A stretch of 64,000 bases of DNA from UBA1535 sp964371035 (GTDB taxonomy: Bacteria; Bacillota; Clostridia; Tissierellales; Sedimentibacteraceae): positions 4,351 to 68,350 of the forward strand of contig CAYJLG010000013.1 of the NCBI GenBank assembly GCA_964371035.1, given 5' to 3'. This document shows positions 1 to 7,532 of the stretch, piece by piece. Numbering within the stretch: position 1 is the stretch's first letter; the number at the start of each line of letters is the position of its first letter. The notes under the pieces are model-generated. The model had not been told where the DNA came from. It saw only the letters and a list, made by a program, of their open reading frames with translations, and ran no database searches. The translations under genes and the position numbers were made by a program.

Positions 1-467
1 TGCTCAACTTTGATATTTATCAATTCTGTCACTTTAATTCCTGATGAATAAAGTAGTTCAAGAATAGCGCTATCTCTACTACCAATAAAAGTATCAATCT
101 TAGGGATATTCATAAGTGTCGAAATCTCGTCCTCACTTAACACTGTAGGTTTTTTTCTTATATTTTTTGGACTGTGAATATTATAAGCAGGGTTGTATGC
201 AATCATTCTATCCTCAATTAAAAAATCATAAAAATTTTTAATCGATGAAATATTTCTTGAGATAGTTGCAGAACTTTTTCCGTTTTTTTGTAATTCTACT
301 AGATAAGTTAATATATGTGTTTTTTTTACTTCTTCATAACGTTCTTCATATTCAGTTTCTAAATATGATAAAAAAGCCATAACATCCCTATAATATGATG
401 CTATAGTATTTGAAGATAATTTTTTTAAAATAAGTTTATTTTTAAATTCCTCTAATATTTTATTCAC
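1..467 (-). CDS. Tyrosine recombinase, XerC/XerD type (partial)
   Basis: This is the first 155 codons of a site-specific tyrosine recombinase; the catalytic C-terminal part runs off the left edge of the window. The protein starts VNKILEEFKNKLILKK and continues with the SAM-like core-binding fold typical of XerC/XerD, including the segments SSNTIASYYRDV, NISSIKNFYDFL and, at the start of the catalytic domain, LSEDEISTLMNIP and GSRDSAILELLYSSG. The GTG start at 467 is chosen because a GGAG Shine-Dalgarno sequence lies just upstream. XerC/D enzymes resolve chromosome dimers at dif; XerD commonly sits near nudix and spo-type genes in Firmicutes. The catalytic Arg/His/Tyr residues are not visible here, so XerD versus XerC or another integrase cannot be settled. 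Confidence 0.85.
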   Translation of the reverse strand, partial: MNKILEEFKNKLILKKLSSNTIASYYRDVMAFLSYLETEYEERYEEVKKTHILTYLVELQKNGKSSATISRNISSIKNFYDFLIEDRMIAYNPAYNIHSPKNIRKKPTVLSEDEISTLMNIPKIDTFIGSRDSAILELLYSSGIKVTELINIKVE

Positions 468-641
468 TTAGATATCTCCAGATTTTACTTGTAATTCCTT
501 TAAACTAACGCATTTATTTAATAATTCATCGAAAAAATTCAATTTGTGTTGTATGCTATTATTATTATTATAACAATTTTTCTGTAATTAGTCTTTAATT
601 TTTTTTAATTTTAAAATTATTTATCAATTTTTTATTAAAAA

Positions 642-685
642 AATCCTTCTGTGCTCAAATAAAGTTATCCATGCGCAGAAGGATT
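642..685 (-). terminator. Rho-independent terminator after the NUDIX gene
   Basis: A near-perfect 13-bp inverted repeat (AATCCTTCTGTGC against GCGCAGAAGGATT) is followed on the minus strand by a run of six T residues. It ends the transcript of the NUDIX hydrolase before the recombinase gene. Confidence 0.8.
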
Positions 686-706
686 TAAATCAAAATAAAA
701 TTTTTT

Positions 707-1219
707 CTATGCCATTAATATAGCAACTATAGTTTTAGCATCGACTATTTGCCCATTCACAATCATTTCTTTTGCTTCTTTTAGTGATACTTTTAAAACA
801 TCTATAAATTCATCTTCATCAAGTTTTCTTTCTACCTGCTTCAAATCAGTAGCTTTGAACAAACATATTTTTTCATTCGTAAAGCCAGGAGTAGAATAAA
901 ATTCCGTTAATTTTTCAATTTTATTAGGACAATAACCTGTTTCTTCCATCAACTCACGAATTGCACATTCAAGAGGATCCTCGTTTATTTCTAGCTTGCC
1001 AGCAGGAATTTCATATAAAAAATCTTCAACTGCTTTTCTATATTGTTTTATTAGTATTATATTCCCATCTTCTATAGCTAGTATGCCTACTCCTCCTCGA
1101 TGTTCTACTATTTCTCTTTTAGCATACCCTTTATTTGGTAATTCAACAGTATCAACTCTTAAATTAATAATTTTCCCCTCGAAAACTTTTTCGCTTTTGA
1201 CAGTAATTTCTTTATTCAA
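707..1219 (-). CDS. NUDIX hydrolase, ADP-ribose pyrophosphatase type
   Basis: A 170-residue NUDIX hydrolase of the ADP-ribose pyrophosphatase group, a cytosolic enzyme that would cleave ADP-ribose or similar nucleoside diphosphates to AMP plus a phosphosugar. The NUDIX box is complete around residues 88-110 (starts GKLEINEDPLECAIRELMEE, then TGY), with the RELMEE metal-binding core. Upstream are the family-typical EIVEHRGGVGILA and the QYR strand. Translation starts at TTG (1219), placed by an AGGAGG sequence 6 nt upstream. Length is normal for the family. It has its own terminator downstream. The substrate is assigned from family resemblance only. Confidence 0.88.
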   Translation of the reverse strand: MNKEITVKSEKVFEGKIINLRVDTVELPNKGYAKREIVEHRGGVGILAIEDGNIILIKQYRKAVEDFLYEIPAGKLEINEDPLECAIRELMEETGYCPNKIEKLTEFYSTPGFTNEKICLFKATDLKQVERKLDEDEFIDVLKVSLKEAKEMIVNGQIVDAKTIVAILMA

Positions 1220-1257
1220 ATTTTCCTCCTAATTATCGATCAACAAACTAAAATGTT

Positions 1258-1671
1258 TTAGTCGTACCTAAATCTATCAGCTAAAATTGCGATAAATTCA
1301 CTATTTGTAGGTCTACCTTTATTGCTTTGTAGAGTACAACCAAAAATAACATTAATTGTTTCGATTTCACCTCTACTGCAAGTAACTTCTATAGCGTGTC
1401 TTATCGATCTTTCAACTCTACTAGAAGTAGTTGAATATTCATTTGCCACTTTAGGATAAAGTTCTTTTGTAATTCCACCTAAAAGATCAAAATTGAATAC
1501 TACTTCTTTAATTGCAGTTTTTAAATATTTATACCCTTTAATGTGTGCTGGTACACCAATTTCTTTCAATGATTCAGTAATTTTCATCTCTAAATTAATT
1601 ACACTATCTTCGGTTTTGCTATTTGATTTTTTCCCATCATAAATCATAGCATACATGTCTTGTTTTTTCAC
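1258..1671 (-). CDS. Stand-alone Spo0A C-terminal DNA-binding domain protein
   Basis: A 137-residue protein that is essentially the effector domain of Spo0A, the master regulator of sporulation, without its phospho-receiver. The hallmarks are ITESLKEIGVPAHIKGYKYL, the LYPKVANEYSTTSSRVERSI recognition-helix region followed by RHAIEV, and the tail KGRPTNSEFIAILADRFR. The first ~27 residues are charged and carry no receiver-domain Asp or Lys motifs. The start is GTG at 1671, preceded by GGGGGGAG with 4-5 nt spacing; an upstream in-frame extension to 1761 has no ribosome binding site. No receiver-domain remnant is seen upstream. In Spo0A the effector binds 0A boxes as a dimer after phosphorylation, so this protein would have to be constitutive or controlled otherwise. 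It could be a paralogue in a genome that also has full Spo0A; the window cannot say. Confidence 0.85.
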   Translation of the reverse strand: MKKQDMYAMIYDGKKSNSKTEDSVINLEMKITESLKEIGVPAHIKGYKYLKTAIKEVVFNFDLLGGITKELYPKVANEYSTTSSRVERSIRHAIEVTCSRGEIETINVIFGCTLQSNKGRPTNSEFIAILADRFRYD

Positions 1672-1881
1672 AAAACTCCCCCCTTTTATTATGATATCTT
1701 TAAACACCAAAAATATTTTCATTAAAACTAATTGCACCCTTTTACAATCTTTGTTAAGCATATTTAAATATGTTGTTATAATATATATAATATATTACAT
1801 TATAATAAAAAAAGTTTCCCCTAATATTTTACAATAAAAATGATAAAAAATCAAGCTAAATTACACTGCAATTCTATAAAT

Positions 1882-1926
1882 AAAAAAGGCTGTCCATCCC
1901 AAACAAGCTATGCAACAACCTTTTTT
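1882..1926 (-). terminator. Terminator of the candidate ncRNA
   Basis: AAAAAAGGTTGT pairs with ACAGCCTTTTTT on the minus strand (one G-U pair), giving a hairpin followed by T6. The symmetrical A and T runs mean it could also work on the plus strand. Confidence 0.8.
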
Positions 1927-2162
1927 ATCTTTAATTAGGTCCCCAAACAACGACATACCAATTATCCCTATTCCATCCATAGCATATACTGCTTATTGAA
2001 TACAATGCATGTTTATGCCGGTGCGTAAATGTGAGTCGAGGCAATCATTCAAAACACATCCAACGTCTAACAAGACGCTTCATTTCAACCTTAACAAGTG
2101 TCTAGTGAAATTCAAAACAACCGACAAGCACCCCACCTAGCATGCATAATCCTCAACACCCT
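1882..2162 (-). ncRNA. Candidate structured non-coding RNA, about 280 nt, unassigned
   Basis: This gene-free stretch has a strong promoter at one end (2169-2197) and an intrinsic terminator at the other (1882-1926). It is less AT-rich than neighbouring spacers and full of potential stems on the minus strand. Examples are CGTCT-TGTT-AGACG, ATTTCA/TGAAAT enclosing about 18 nt, AGCA-GTATA-TGCT, GCAT-AAAC-ATGC, and a long-range pairing of GAGG near the 5' end with CCTC near nt 125. GTTTTGAAT occurs twice. No convincing open reading frame or ribosome binding site is present. Multiple short stems argue against the single long hairpin of 6S RNA, and the conserved SRP, RNase P and tmRNA cores are not visible. 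The clostridial raiA-motif RNA is one candidate, but I cannot confirm it from memory. Confidence 0.6.
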
Positions 2163-2168
2163 TCGAAT

Positions 2169-2197
2169 ATTATATCACAAATTATTCATTTTGTGAA
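2169..2197 (-). promoter_or_regulatory. Sigma-A promoter of the ncRNA with overlapping palindrome
   Basis: On the minus strand TTCACA (2197-2192) and a perfect TATAAT (2174-2169) are separated by exactly 17 bp, which predicts a start near 2162. The spacer and part of the -35 form the inverted repeat TCACAAA-N8-TTTGTGA (2175-2196), a possible operator. Read on the plus strand the same repeat is a hairpin followed by T7, so it may also act as a terminator there. Confidence 0.72.
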
Positions 2198-2205
2198 GTG
2201 TTTTT

Positions 2206-3240
2206 TTAATTTTTTTCTATCAATGATTTTAGCAAACTTAAAAATTTTAAGACATCTTCTTTTGGTGTTGCATACGAAGTAACAAATCTAGCTCTCATAT
2301 GATTTTCGTCATATTTACCTTCAGCTTCATAATGACAATGTTTTATGAGCTCGTTATGGACTTCATTAGGCAATGCTACAAAAATCAAATTGGAATCTGA
2401 TTCTACAACAAATTTCAAACCTAATTCTCTAATGCCTTCTCTCAACAAATTTGCCATTTTATTAGTGTGTCTTGCAATTTCTAGATAGAAATCATCTTTT
2501 AGTAAAGTTTCGAATTGAATTCCTAGAAATCTTCCTTTTGCCATCAATGCGCCTCTTTGCTTTATCATAAATCTTATGTTTGGTTTTAAGTTGTCATTGC
2601 AAATAACTAGTGCTTCTCCTAACATACCGCCATTTTTTGTAGCACCAATATAAAATGCATCGCACAAATTTGCTATATCTTCTATAGTCATATCATTTTT
2701 TTCACAAGTTAATGCAACTGGAAGTCTCGCACCATCAAGATATAAATATAAATTATTTTTTTTGCAAACTTTACTAATAGCTTCTAGTTCATTTTTAGTA
2801 TATACTGTTCCAGTTTCTGTCGCATTTGAAATATAAACGACTCTAGGCAACACCATGTGTTCATCCGTGTGCGCATCAACAGCTTTTTGTATTAGTTCAG
2901 GGTTAAGCTTTGCATCTGGTGATGGCATTTCAATAATTTTATGACCAGTAGATTCGATTGCACCTGTTTCATGTACAGAAATATGACCTAGTTCAGAGGC
3001 TATTACTGCTTCGTATGGTCTCAAAAATGCAGAAAGTGCAACTGTATTAGTTTGCGTACCTGCCATTAATAAATGTACATCTACATCTTGTCTTCCTACG
3101 ACCTCTTTTATTAGTTTACAAGCATTAATGCTGTGTTCATCATTGCCATAACCTACTTGTTGTTCGTCGTTTGATTTAATTAAAGCGTCTAGCACTCTTG
3201 GATGCATTGCTTCACTATAATCATTCATTAAAAAAATCAT
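2206..3240 (-). CDS. ltaE: Low-specificity L-threonine aldolase
   Basis: A 344-residue PLP enzyme of the beta-eliminating lyase/threonine aldolase family that splits L-threonine (or allo-threonine) into glycine and acetaldehyde in the cytosol. Family features include the N-terminal NDYSEAMHPRVLDAL, the AGTQTN loop, LDGARLPVAL (PLP-ring Asp) and GATKNGG, which carries the PLP-binding lysine. Length is normal. The ATG at 3240 has AGAGG 6 nt upstream. The gene is monocistronic, between the ncRNA promoter and a membrane protease. In a glycine-reducing organism its product glycine is the direct substrate of the grd system at the other end of the window. Confidence 0.92.
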   Translation of the reverse strand: MIFLMNDYSEAMHPRVLDALIKSNDEQQVGYGNDEHSINACKLIKEVVGRQDVDVHLLMAGTQTNTVALSAFLRPYEAVIASELGHISVHETGAIESTGHKIIEMPSPDAKLNPELIQKAVDAHTDEHMVLPRVVYISNATETGTVYTKNELEAISKVCKKNNLYLYLDGARLPVALTCEKNDMTIEDIANLCDAFYIGATKNGGMLGEALVICNDNLKPNIRFMIKQRGALMAKGRFLGIQFETLLKDDFYLEIARHTNKMANLLREGIRELGLKFVVESDSNLIFVALPNEVHNELIKHCHYEAEGKYDENHMRARFVTSYATPKEDVLKFLSLLKSLIEKN

Positions 3241-3432
3241 AAATTACCTCTCTTTATTCAATTTTGTAACTACTTTCTGAATCAATTAAAAATATTTCTC
3301 TGTTTTATGTTAACTAAAAAAATTTTATCATAAACTATAATTATTTACAACTAAATATATAGATAAAATAATGTTGAAAAAATTAATAAATGTTATTATT
3401 CACAGTTAATTGAAACTTCAACGTAAAAAAAA

Positions 3433-4563
3433 TTATAATCTGTCAATTTTATTTTTTAACGTATCAATCAATTCACGTTCACTAGCAATATCTCCAGTAT
3501 ATGGATAATTTTTTATAGCCTTTTCAAATTTTCCTAAAATCAAATTAGCTTCGACTTCATCTTTTTCATTAAGAAGTGCTAATGCATACTGATATCTTAA
3601 AACAGACAAATTTTTAGACATTGCTTTAACTATGCTTTTAAGATATTTGTCTTGCCATTTATCAATCCTATGGTCAACAATTCCTTCTTTGAGAAAACAA
3701 CATGTTAAATCCATTTTTAAAATGGCTTTATACAAATCTAAAACAAAAAATTCGTTTGTTATCAATATTTCTCCTAGCGACATTGCTTTTTCAAATTCGT
3801 GCATGTCCATAAATCTGTTACACTTAAAAACTTTTATCGTCGAGCAAAGCGCATTATTTTTTGACAATTCATCACTCACTTCAAAATATTCATCAGGCAT
3901 ATCCTTTAAACGTACTCCTTTAGACTGCAAAGTCATAATTTTCAATTGAATCCACAGGCAACGTAAAATTTCTTTGTTTTTAGAACATTCTATTATATTA
4001 GCTCCATCATTTTGGATCCCACCTATTTTCATAGGAATAGCATTAGACACACCTAAAACAATACCCGTAAATGCAAAGAACATTAAAAGATATCTTAGTA
4101 TAATATTGAATTCAAATGTAATCGCAAGAAAGATAGCAATTATTGCTGTAAACACATTAAGAAGATACCCTCCTGCATTATACATCTTAAATGGCATTTG
4201 TCCATCTATTAATTCAGGCGGATCCATTAAGCATTGTCCTCCGGTACCTGCCAATGAATACTGTTTAATCTTTAATTTTCCATCAATTTTTATTAACATT
4301 ATACTCATTACTCTAAATGATACAAACTTGTATCCTGACAATAGTCCAAAAATTAAATGTCCACCTTCATGTATTATTATCTGCAAATAAAAAGATACAG
4401 TAAAAGCTACAAGCACCGCTAATAAAACAACTGATGTGCGATAATCTCCTATTTCATCAAACCCAATAATTCTAATGAAATAATTCAAAGAAAAACCCAT
4501 CAACAAAAATAAAAATATTGTAAAAATAAAAGGTAATTTGTCTTTTTTCTTTTTTTTGTTCAT
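3433..4563 (-). CDS. M50 (site-2 protease-like) membrane metalloprotease
   Basis: A 376-residue polytopic membrane protein with the zinc-protease signature HEGGH at about residue 65 inside a hydrophobic helix (QIIIHEGGHLIFGLLSGYKF), and a later NDGAN motif near residue 185 that corresponds to the third zinc ligand region of M50 proteases. At least five hydrophobic segments cover residues 12-180. The remaining ~180 residues are hydrophilic and helical, probably cytosolic. Family members cleave transmembrane or near-membrane peptides, including anti-sigma factors and leader peptides; no obvious substrate is encoded nearby. It is divergent from the acyltransferase-like gene at 4735, with a 171-bp shared spacer. 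Confidence 0.78.
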   Translation of the reverse strand: MNKKKKKDKLPFIFTIFLFLLMGFSLNYFIRIIGFDEIGDYRTSVVLLAVLVAFTVSFYLQIIIHEGGHLIFGLLSGYKFVSFRVMSIMLIKIDGKLKIKQYSLAGTGGQCLMDPPELIDGQMPFKMYNAGGYLLNVFTAIIAIFLAITFEFNIILRYLLMFFAFTGIVLGVSNAIPMKIGGIQNDGANIIECSKNKEILRCLWIQLKIMTLQSKGVRLKDMPDEYFEVSDELSKNNALCSTIKVFKCNRFMDMHEFEKAMSLGEILITNEFFVLDLYKAILKMDLTCCFLKEGIVDHRIDKWQDKYLKSIVKAMSKNLSVLRYQYALALLNEKDEVEANLILGKFEKAIKNYPYTGDIASERELIDTLKNKIDRL

Positions 4564-4660
4564 TTACGCCTCCAAATATAGTAATTTGTTAAAAATCAAA
4601 TTGATTATATACTATTTTAATAGCTATTTCAATATAATTGTAAAATTATATACATTTCTC

Positions 4661-4689
4661 TTGACTATACAATTTCAATATTGTTTAAT
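4661..4689 (+). promoter_or_regulatory. Probable sigma-A promoter for the gene at 4735
   Basis: TTGACT (4661-4666) and TTTAAT (4684-4689) are spaced by 17 bp and lie 45 bp before the start codon. Confidence 0.5.
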
Positions 4690-4734
4690 TGATTATAGAA
4701 TATGTAAATTATCACCTAAGAAAAGAGAATTAAT

Positions 4735-5478
4735 ATGACTACTAAAAACATAAAAGAAAAATACCACATGATTGATACTATTCGAGCCATAGCAATAATA
4801 AACATGGTTCTTTTTCATTTTTTTTATAGCTATTATGAGATGTATGCTCACTCGCCTGGGTGGCGCAATAATTTTGAGATTGTAATTTGGCAAAGATTTA
4901 TTTGCATAACATTTATTTTAATATCAGGTTTTTCTTTTCATTTTAGCAGAAATCCGCTTAAAAGAGGTGTTATCATTAATGTTTGGGGATTATTGATTAC
5001 AATGATAACTTCTGTTGTAGTGCCTTCTTTTGCTATTTGGTTTGGCATACTCAATTTTATGGGTTGCGCGATGATTATTTTAACTGTATTAAACAAATAC
5101 ATTAAAGCCATCAATGCATATTTAGGAGTTTTTTTCTCCTTATTGCTTTTTTTGATATTTTACAATGTTTCAGATGGATTTATCAACCTTTTTTTCATAA
5201 AAATTAATCTGCCTGATTTCTTGTATTCATTAATTCTAACACCATTTGGATTTCCATTTAGCGGTTTTTCTTCTAGTGACTATTTCCCAATATTCCCTTG
5301 GATTTTTATGTTTTTCACAGGATATTTTTTGTATTTCATCTTAATGTCATCTGAAAATTGCAAAATAATTTTGTGTAAAAAAACACCTATACTTTCTTAT
5401 ATCGGTACAAAAAGTTTATTTATTTATCTAACTCATCAACCAGTAGCTATAGCAATATGCGAATTGTTTTTTAGTTAA
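4735..5478 (+). CDS. DUF1624/HGSNAT-like membrane acyltransferase family protein
   Basis: A 247-residue integral membrane protein with about seven hydrophobic helices. It begins with the signature YHMIDTIRAIAIINMVLFHF and contains the GFSFHFSR segment after the second helix, as in the heparan-alpha-glucosaminide N-acetyltransferase catalytic-domain family (DUF1624) and related acyltransferase-3 proteins. The conserved histidine in the first helix (MVLFHF) is present. The C-terminal helix ends with IGTKSLFIYLTHQPVAIAI. Such proteins are thought to acylate cell-envelope sugars using cytosolic acyl donors, but bacterial substrates are mostly unknown. The ribosome binding site is weak (AGAGAA). 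Confidence 0.7.
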   Translation: MTTKNIKEKYHMIDTIRAIAIINMVLFHFFYSYYEMYAHSPGWRNNFEIVIWQRFICITFILISGFSFHFSRNPLKRGVIINVWGLLITMITSVVVPSFAIWFGILNFMGCAMIILTVLNKYIKAINAYLGVFFSLLLFLIFYNVSDGFINLFFIKINLPDFLYSLILTPFGFPFSGFSSSDYFPIFPWIFMFFTGYFLYFILMSSENCKIILCKKTPILSYIGTKSLFIYLTHQPVAIAICELFFS

Positions 5479-5504
5479 TTTCTTTGTTTTAATGCTACTT
5501 TTAT

Positions 5505-5533
5505 TTGACTATAACTATTAAATGTGCTAGAAT
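5505..5533 (+). promoter_or_regulatory. Extended -10 promoter for the MATE gene at 5608
   Basis: TTGACT (5505-5510), a 17-bp spacer and TAGAAT (5528-5533) preceded by TGC, an extended -10. Transcription would start near 5540, giving a leader of about 65 nt. Confidence 0.65.
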
Positions 5534-5607
5534 TCTACAGTGTATTTCAAACATAATAAAAAAACAGGAGGATGCTTTAAATCGAATAGATTTTTAGATT
5601 ATAAATT

Positions 5608-6948
5608 ATGAGTACAGAAAAAAAATTAGGCACATACCCTATTCCAAAGCTTATGCTAGAATTATCAATCCCGATGATAATAGCGCAATTCATCAATGTC
5701 TTATATAACCTTGTTGATAGAATGTATATTGGTAGAATAAGTGCATCGGCTCTAACTGGCCTAGGATTATGCTTTCCAATAATAATGATAGTATCTGCAT
5801 TTAGCTCTTTTGCAGGTACAGGTGGTGCACCATTAGCTGCCATAGAACTTGGAAAGGGTGACAAGAAAAATGCTGAAAAAATATTAGGAAATGCCATTAT
5901 TTTAATAGTTTTTTTCAGTATATCTCTCACTATACTATTTACTATATTCCAAGAACCTTTATTACGCCTTTTTGGAGCAAGTGATGCTACAATATCTTAT
6001 GCAATGGAATATCTTTCAGTTTATCTCTTAGGCACAGTCTTTGTTCAAGTATCTTTAGGTCTAAATCCTTATATCACATGTCAAGGCCAATCGAGAGTTG
6101 CAATGGTATCTGTAGTATTAGGTGCCGTAACAAACATAATATTAGATCCTATATTTATATTTTGGCTTGATATGGGTGTTAGAGGTGCTGCTCTAGCAAC
6201 TATTTTAAGTCAAGCACTAAGTGCAATTTGGATTTTAAAATTTTTAACTTCACACAATAGTACATTAAGAATCACTAGAAACATAATTAAACCTGATTTC
6301 AAAATCTTCAAAAAAATAAGTTCCTTAGGAGTTTCTCCCTTTATAATGCAATCTACTGAAAGCTTAGTTAATATCACGTTTACAAGTCAACTAGCCTTGT
6401 ATGGCGGAGATTTATATGTCGGATCTATTACTATTGTTTCAAGTATAATGCAATTATTTGTCATACCTATTTCAGGATTTACTAACGGTGTTCAACCAAT
6501 AATCAGCTATAATTATGGTGCTAAAAACTTAGATAGAGTTAGATCAACTATCAGATATATGCTAAAGATAACATGCACAGTTGGGTTATTAGTTACATCA
6601 TTTATTATATGGCAGCCTGCTCTATTTGCCTCGTTGTTTACAAATGATGTAGCGTTAATAGAAATCGTCAAAGACGTATTACCCATTTACATAGCTGGAA
6701 TGATGATTTTTGGTGTTCAAATGACAGCTCAAAGCACTTTCGTTGGCATAGGCTTTGCGAAAATATCTTTATTTATAGCTTGTTTAAGAAAACTAATACT
6801 TTTAATTCCTCTAATTTTCTTATTTTCAAGGTTGTTTGGTTTGATGGGAATTTATTATGCAGAACCTGTAGCAGATTCAATATCAGCTATTACTGCTGGA
6901 TGCTTCCTATGTTTTGTTTATAATAAACATTTAAAGCAAGATTTATAA
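5608..6948 (+). CDS. MATE family multidrug/sodium antiporter (first of three)
   Basis: A 446-residue, twelve-helix MATE exporter of the DinF/NorM-like group that would expel drugs or metabolites in exchange for Na+ or H+. The N-terminus PKLMLELSIPMIIAQFINVL with LYNLVDRMYIGRI is diagnostic, and the second half repeats the fold (LGVSPFIMQSTESLVNITF). An in-frame stop at 5602 fixes the start at ATG 5608, but no Shine-Dalgarno sequence lies directly before it. The only strong one, AGGAGG, is at 5566-5571, 36 nt upstream. Followed by its own terminator. The substrate is unknown. Confidence 0.9.
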   Translation: MSTEKKLGTYPIPKLMLELSIPMIIAQFINVLYNLVDRMYIGRISASALTGLGLCFPIIMIVSAFSSFAGTGGAPLAAIELGKGDKKNAEKILGNAIILIVFFSISLTILFTIFQEPLLRLFGASDATISYAMEYLSVYLLGTVFVQVSLGLNPYITCQGQSRVAMVSVVLGAVTNIILDPIFIFWLDMGVRGAALATILSQALSAIWILKFLTSHNSTLRITRNIIKPDFKIFKKISSLGVSPFIMQSTESLVNITFTSQLALYGGDLYVGSITIVSSIMQLFVIPISGFTNGVQPIISYNYGAKNLDRVRSTIRYMLKITCTVGLLVTSFIIWQPALFASLFTNDVALIEIVKDVLPIYIAGMMIFGVQMTAQSTFVGIGFAKISLFIACLRKLILLIPLIFLFSRLFGLMGIYYAEPVADSISAITAGCFLCFVYNKHLKQDL

Positions 6949-6985
6949 AAGTAACAGCCTAACATGTTAAATTCTGCTTGACTTC

Positions 6986-7030
6986 AAAGCACTAAAATAT
7001 GTCATACGATATATTTAGTGCTTTTATTTT
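6986..7030 (+). terminator. Terminator of the MATE gene
   Basis: AAAGCACTAAAATAT pairs with ATATTTAGTGCTTT, followed by a T-rich tail on the plus strand. Confidence 0.8.
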
Positions 7031-7043
7031 ACATTTTTTTCAA

Positions 7044-7080
7044 TAAAAAAACGAACAATACGTAATATATTGTCCGTTTA
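7044..7080 (-). terminator. Terminator of the Stn-like operon
   Basis: On the minus strand AACGGACAATA pairs with TATTGTTCGTT (one mismatch), followed by T5-7. A second small inverted repeat (AACACT/AGTGTT, 7091-7108) lies between it and the stop codon of the flavodoxin-like gene. Confidence 0.7.
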
Positions 7081-7113
7081 GTTTTACATAAACACTAAAT
7101 TAAGTGTTCGCAA

Positions 7114-7506
7114 TTATAATAATTCTTTAGGGGTTTCTATTTCTTTTCCAACAAGATCATAAATCGCTTTAAAGCCATCTCTATCTTTTAGGTTATTTAT
7201 AAAAGAAGTTGGAACGGCAATTATTCGGTTTCTACCAAATTTGTTTGAAAAAGTTAAAGCAGCAGGTGGCATTAATGCCGCCCAAACAGGGAATACAAGG
7301 ACTATATCTTCGTTATCAACAGGTTTTGCATGTGAGATTGGAACTTCAGTTTTTTTGTTAGCCATATAACCAGCTTTTACATATTTTACTGCTCCACCCC
7401 AGTCTATATTGTCATCGATTTTATTAACTTTAACATTGTTTGCTTTTGCAATCTCATTAGCTATTTTCTCACTTCTGCCAGTTCTTGAAAAATAAAATAC
7501 TTGCAT
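7114..7506 (-). CDS. Flavodoxin-like protein
   Basis: A 130-residue protein with the flavodoxin fold. The N-terminus MQVFYFSRTGRSEKIANEIA matches the phosphate-binding loop of FMN flavodoxins (S-x-T-G-x-S/T form), and VLVFPVWAALMPPAALTF matches the second FMN loop (P-x-W). It is short for a flavodoxin (about 140-150 usual). The ATG at 7506 is chosen over an upstream ATG at 7530 because AGGAGG lies 6 nt before it. It is the last gene of the operon carrying the NuoE/F/G-like complex, 26 nt after it, so it may be an electron acceptor or assembly partner of that complex. This is inference from position. Confidence 0.75.
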   Translation of the reverse strand: MQVFYFSRTGRSEKIANEIAKANNVKVNKIDDNIDWGGAVKYVKAGYMANKKTEVPISHAKPVDNEDIVLVFPVWAALMPPAALTFSNKFGRNRIIAVPTSFINNLKDRDGFKAIYDLVGKEIETPKELL

Positions 7507-7532
7507 ATAAAACCTCCTAAATAGTATCAAAA

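Noticed and set aside
1672..1761. Longer N-terminus of the Spo0A-like protein
   Set aside because: The extension has no Shine-Dalgarno, reads through the GGGGGGAG of the downstream GTG start, and has no domain similarity.
1882..2162. Possible large SRP RNA because of TGCTAGGTGGGG near the 5' end, as in Bacillus scRNA
   Set aside because: The highly conserved apical loop sequence around GGTCAGGTCCGGAAGGAAG is absent and the stem pattern is not one long hairpin; the match is probably chance.
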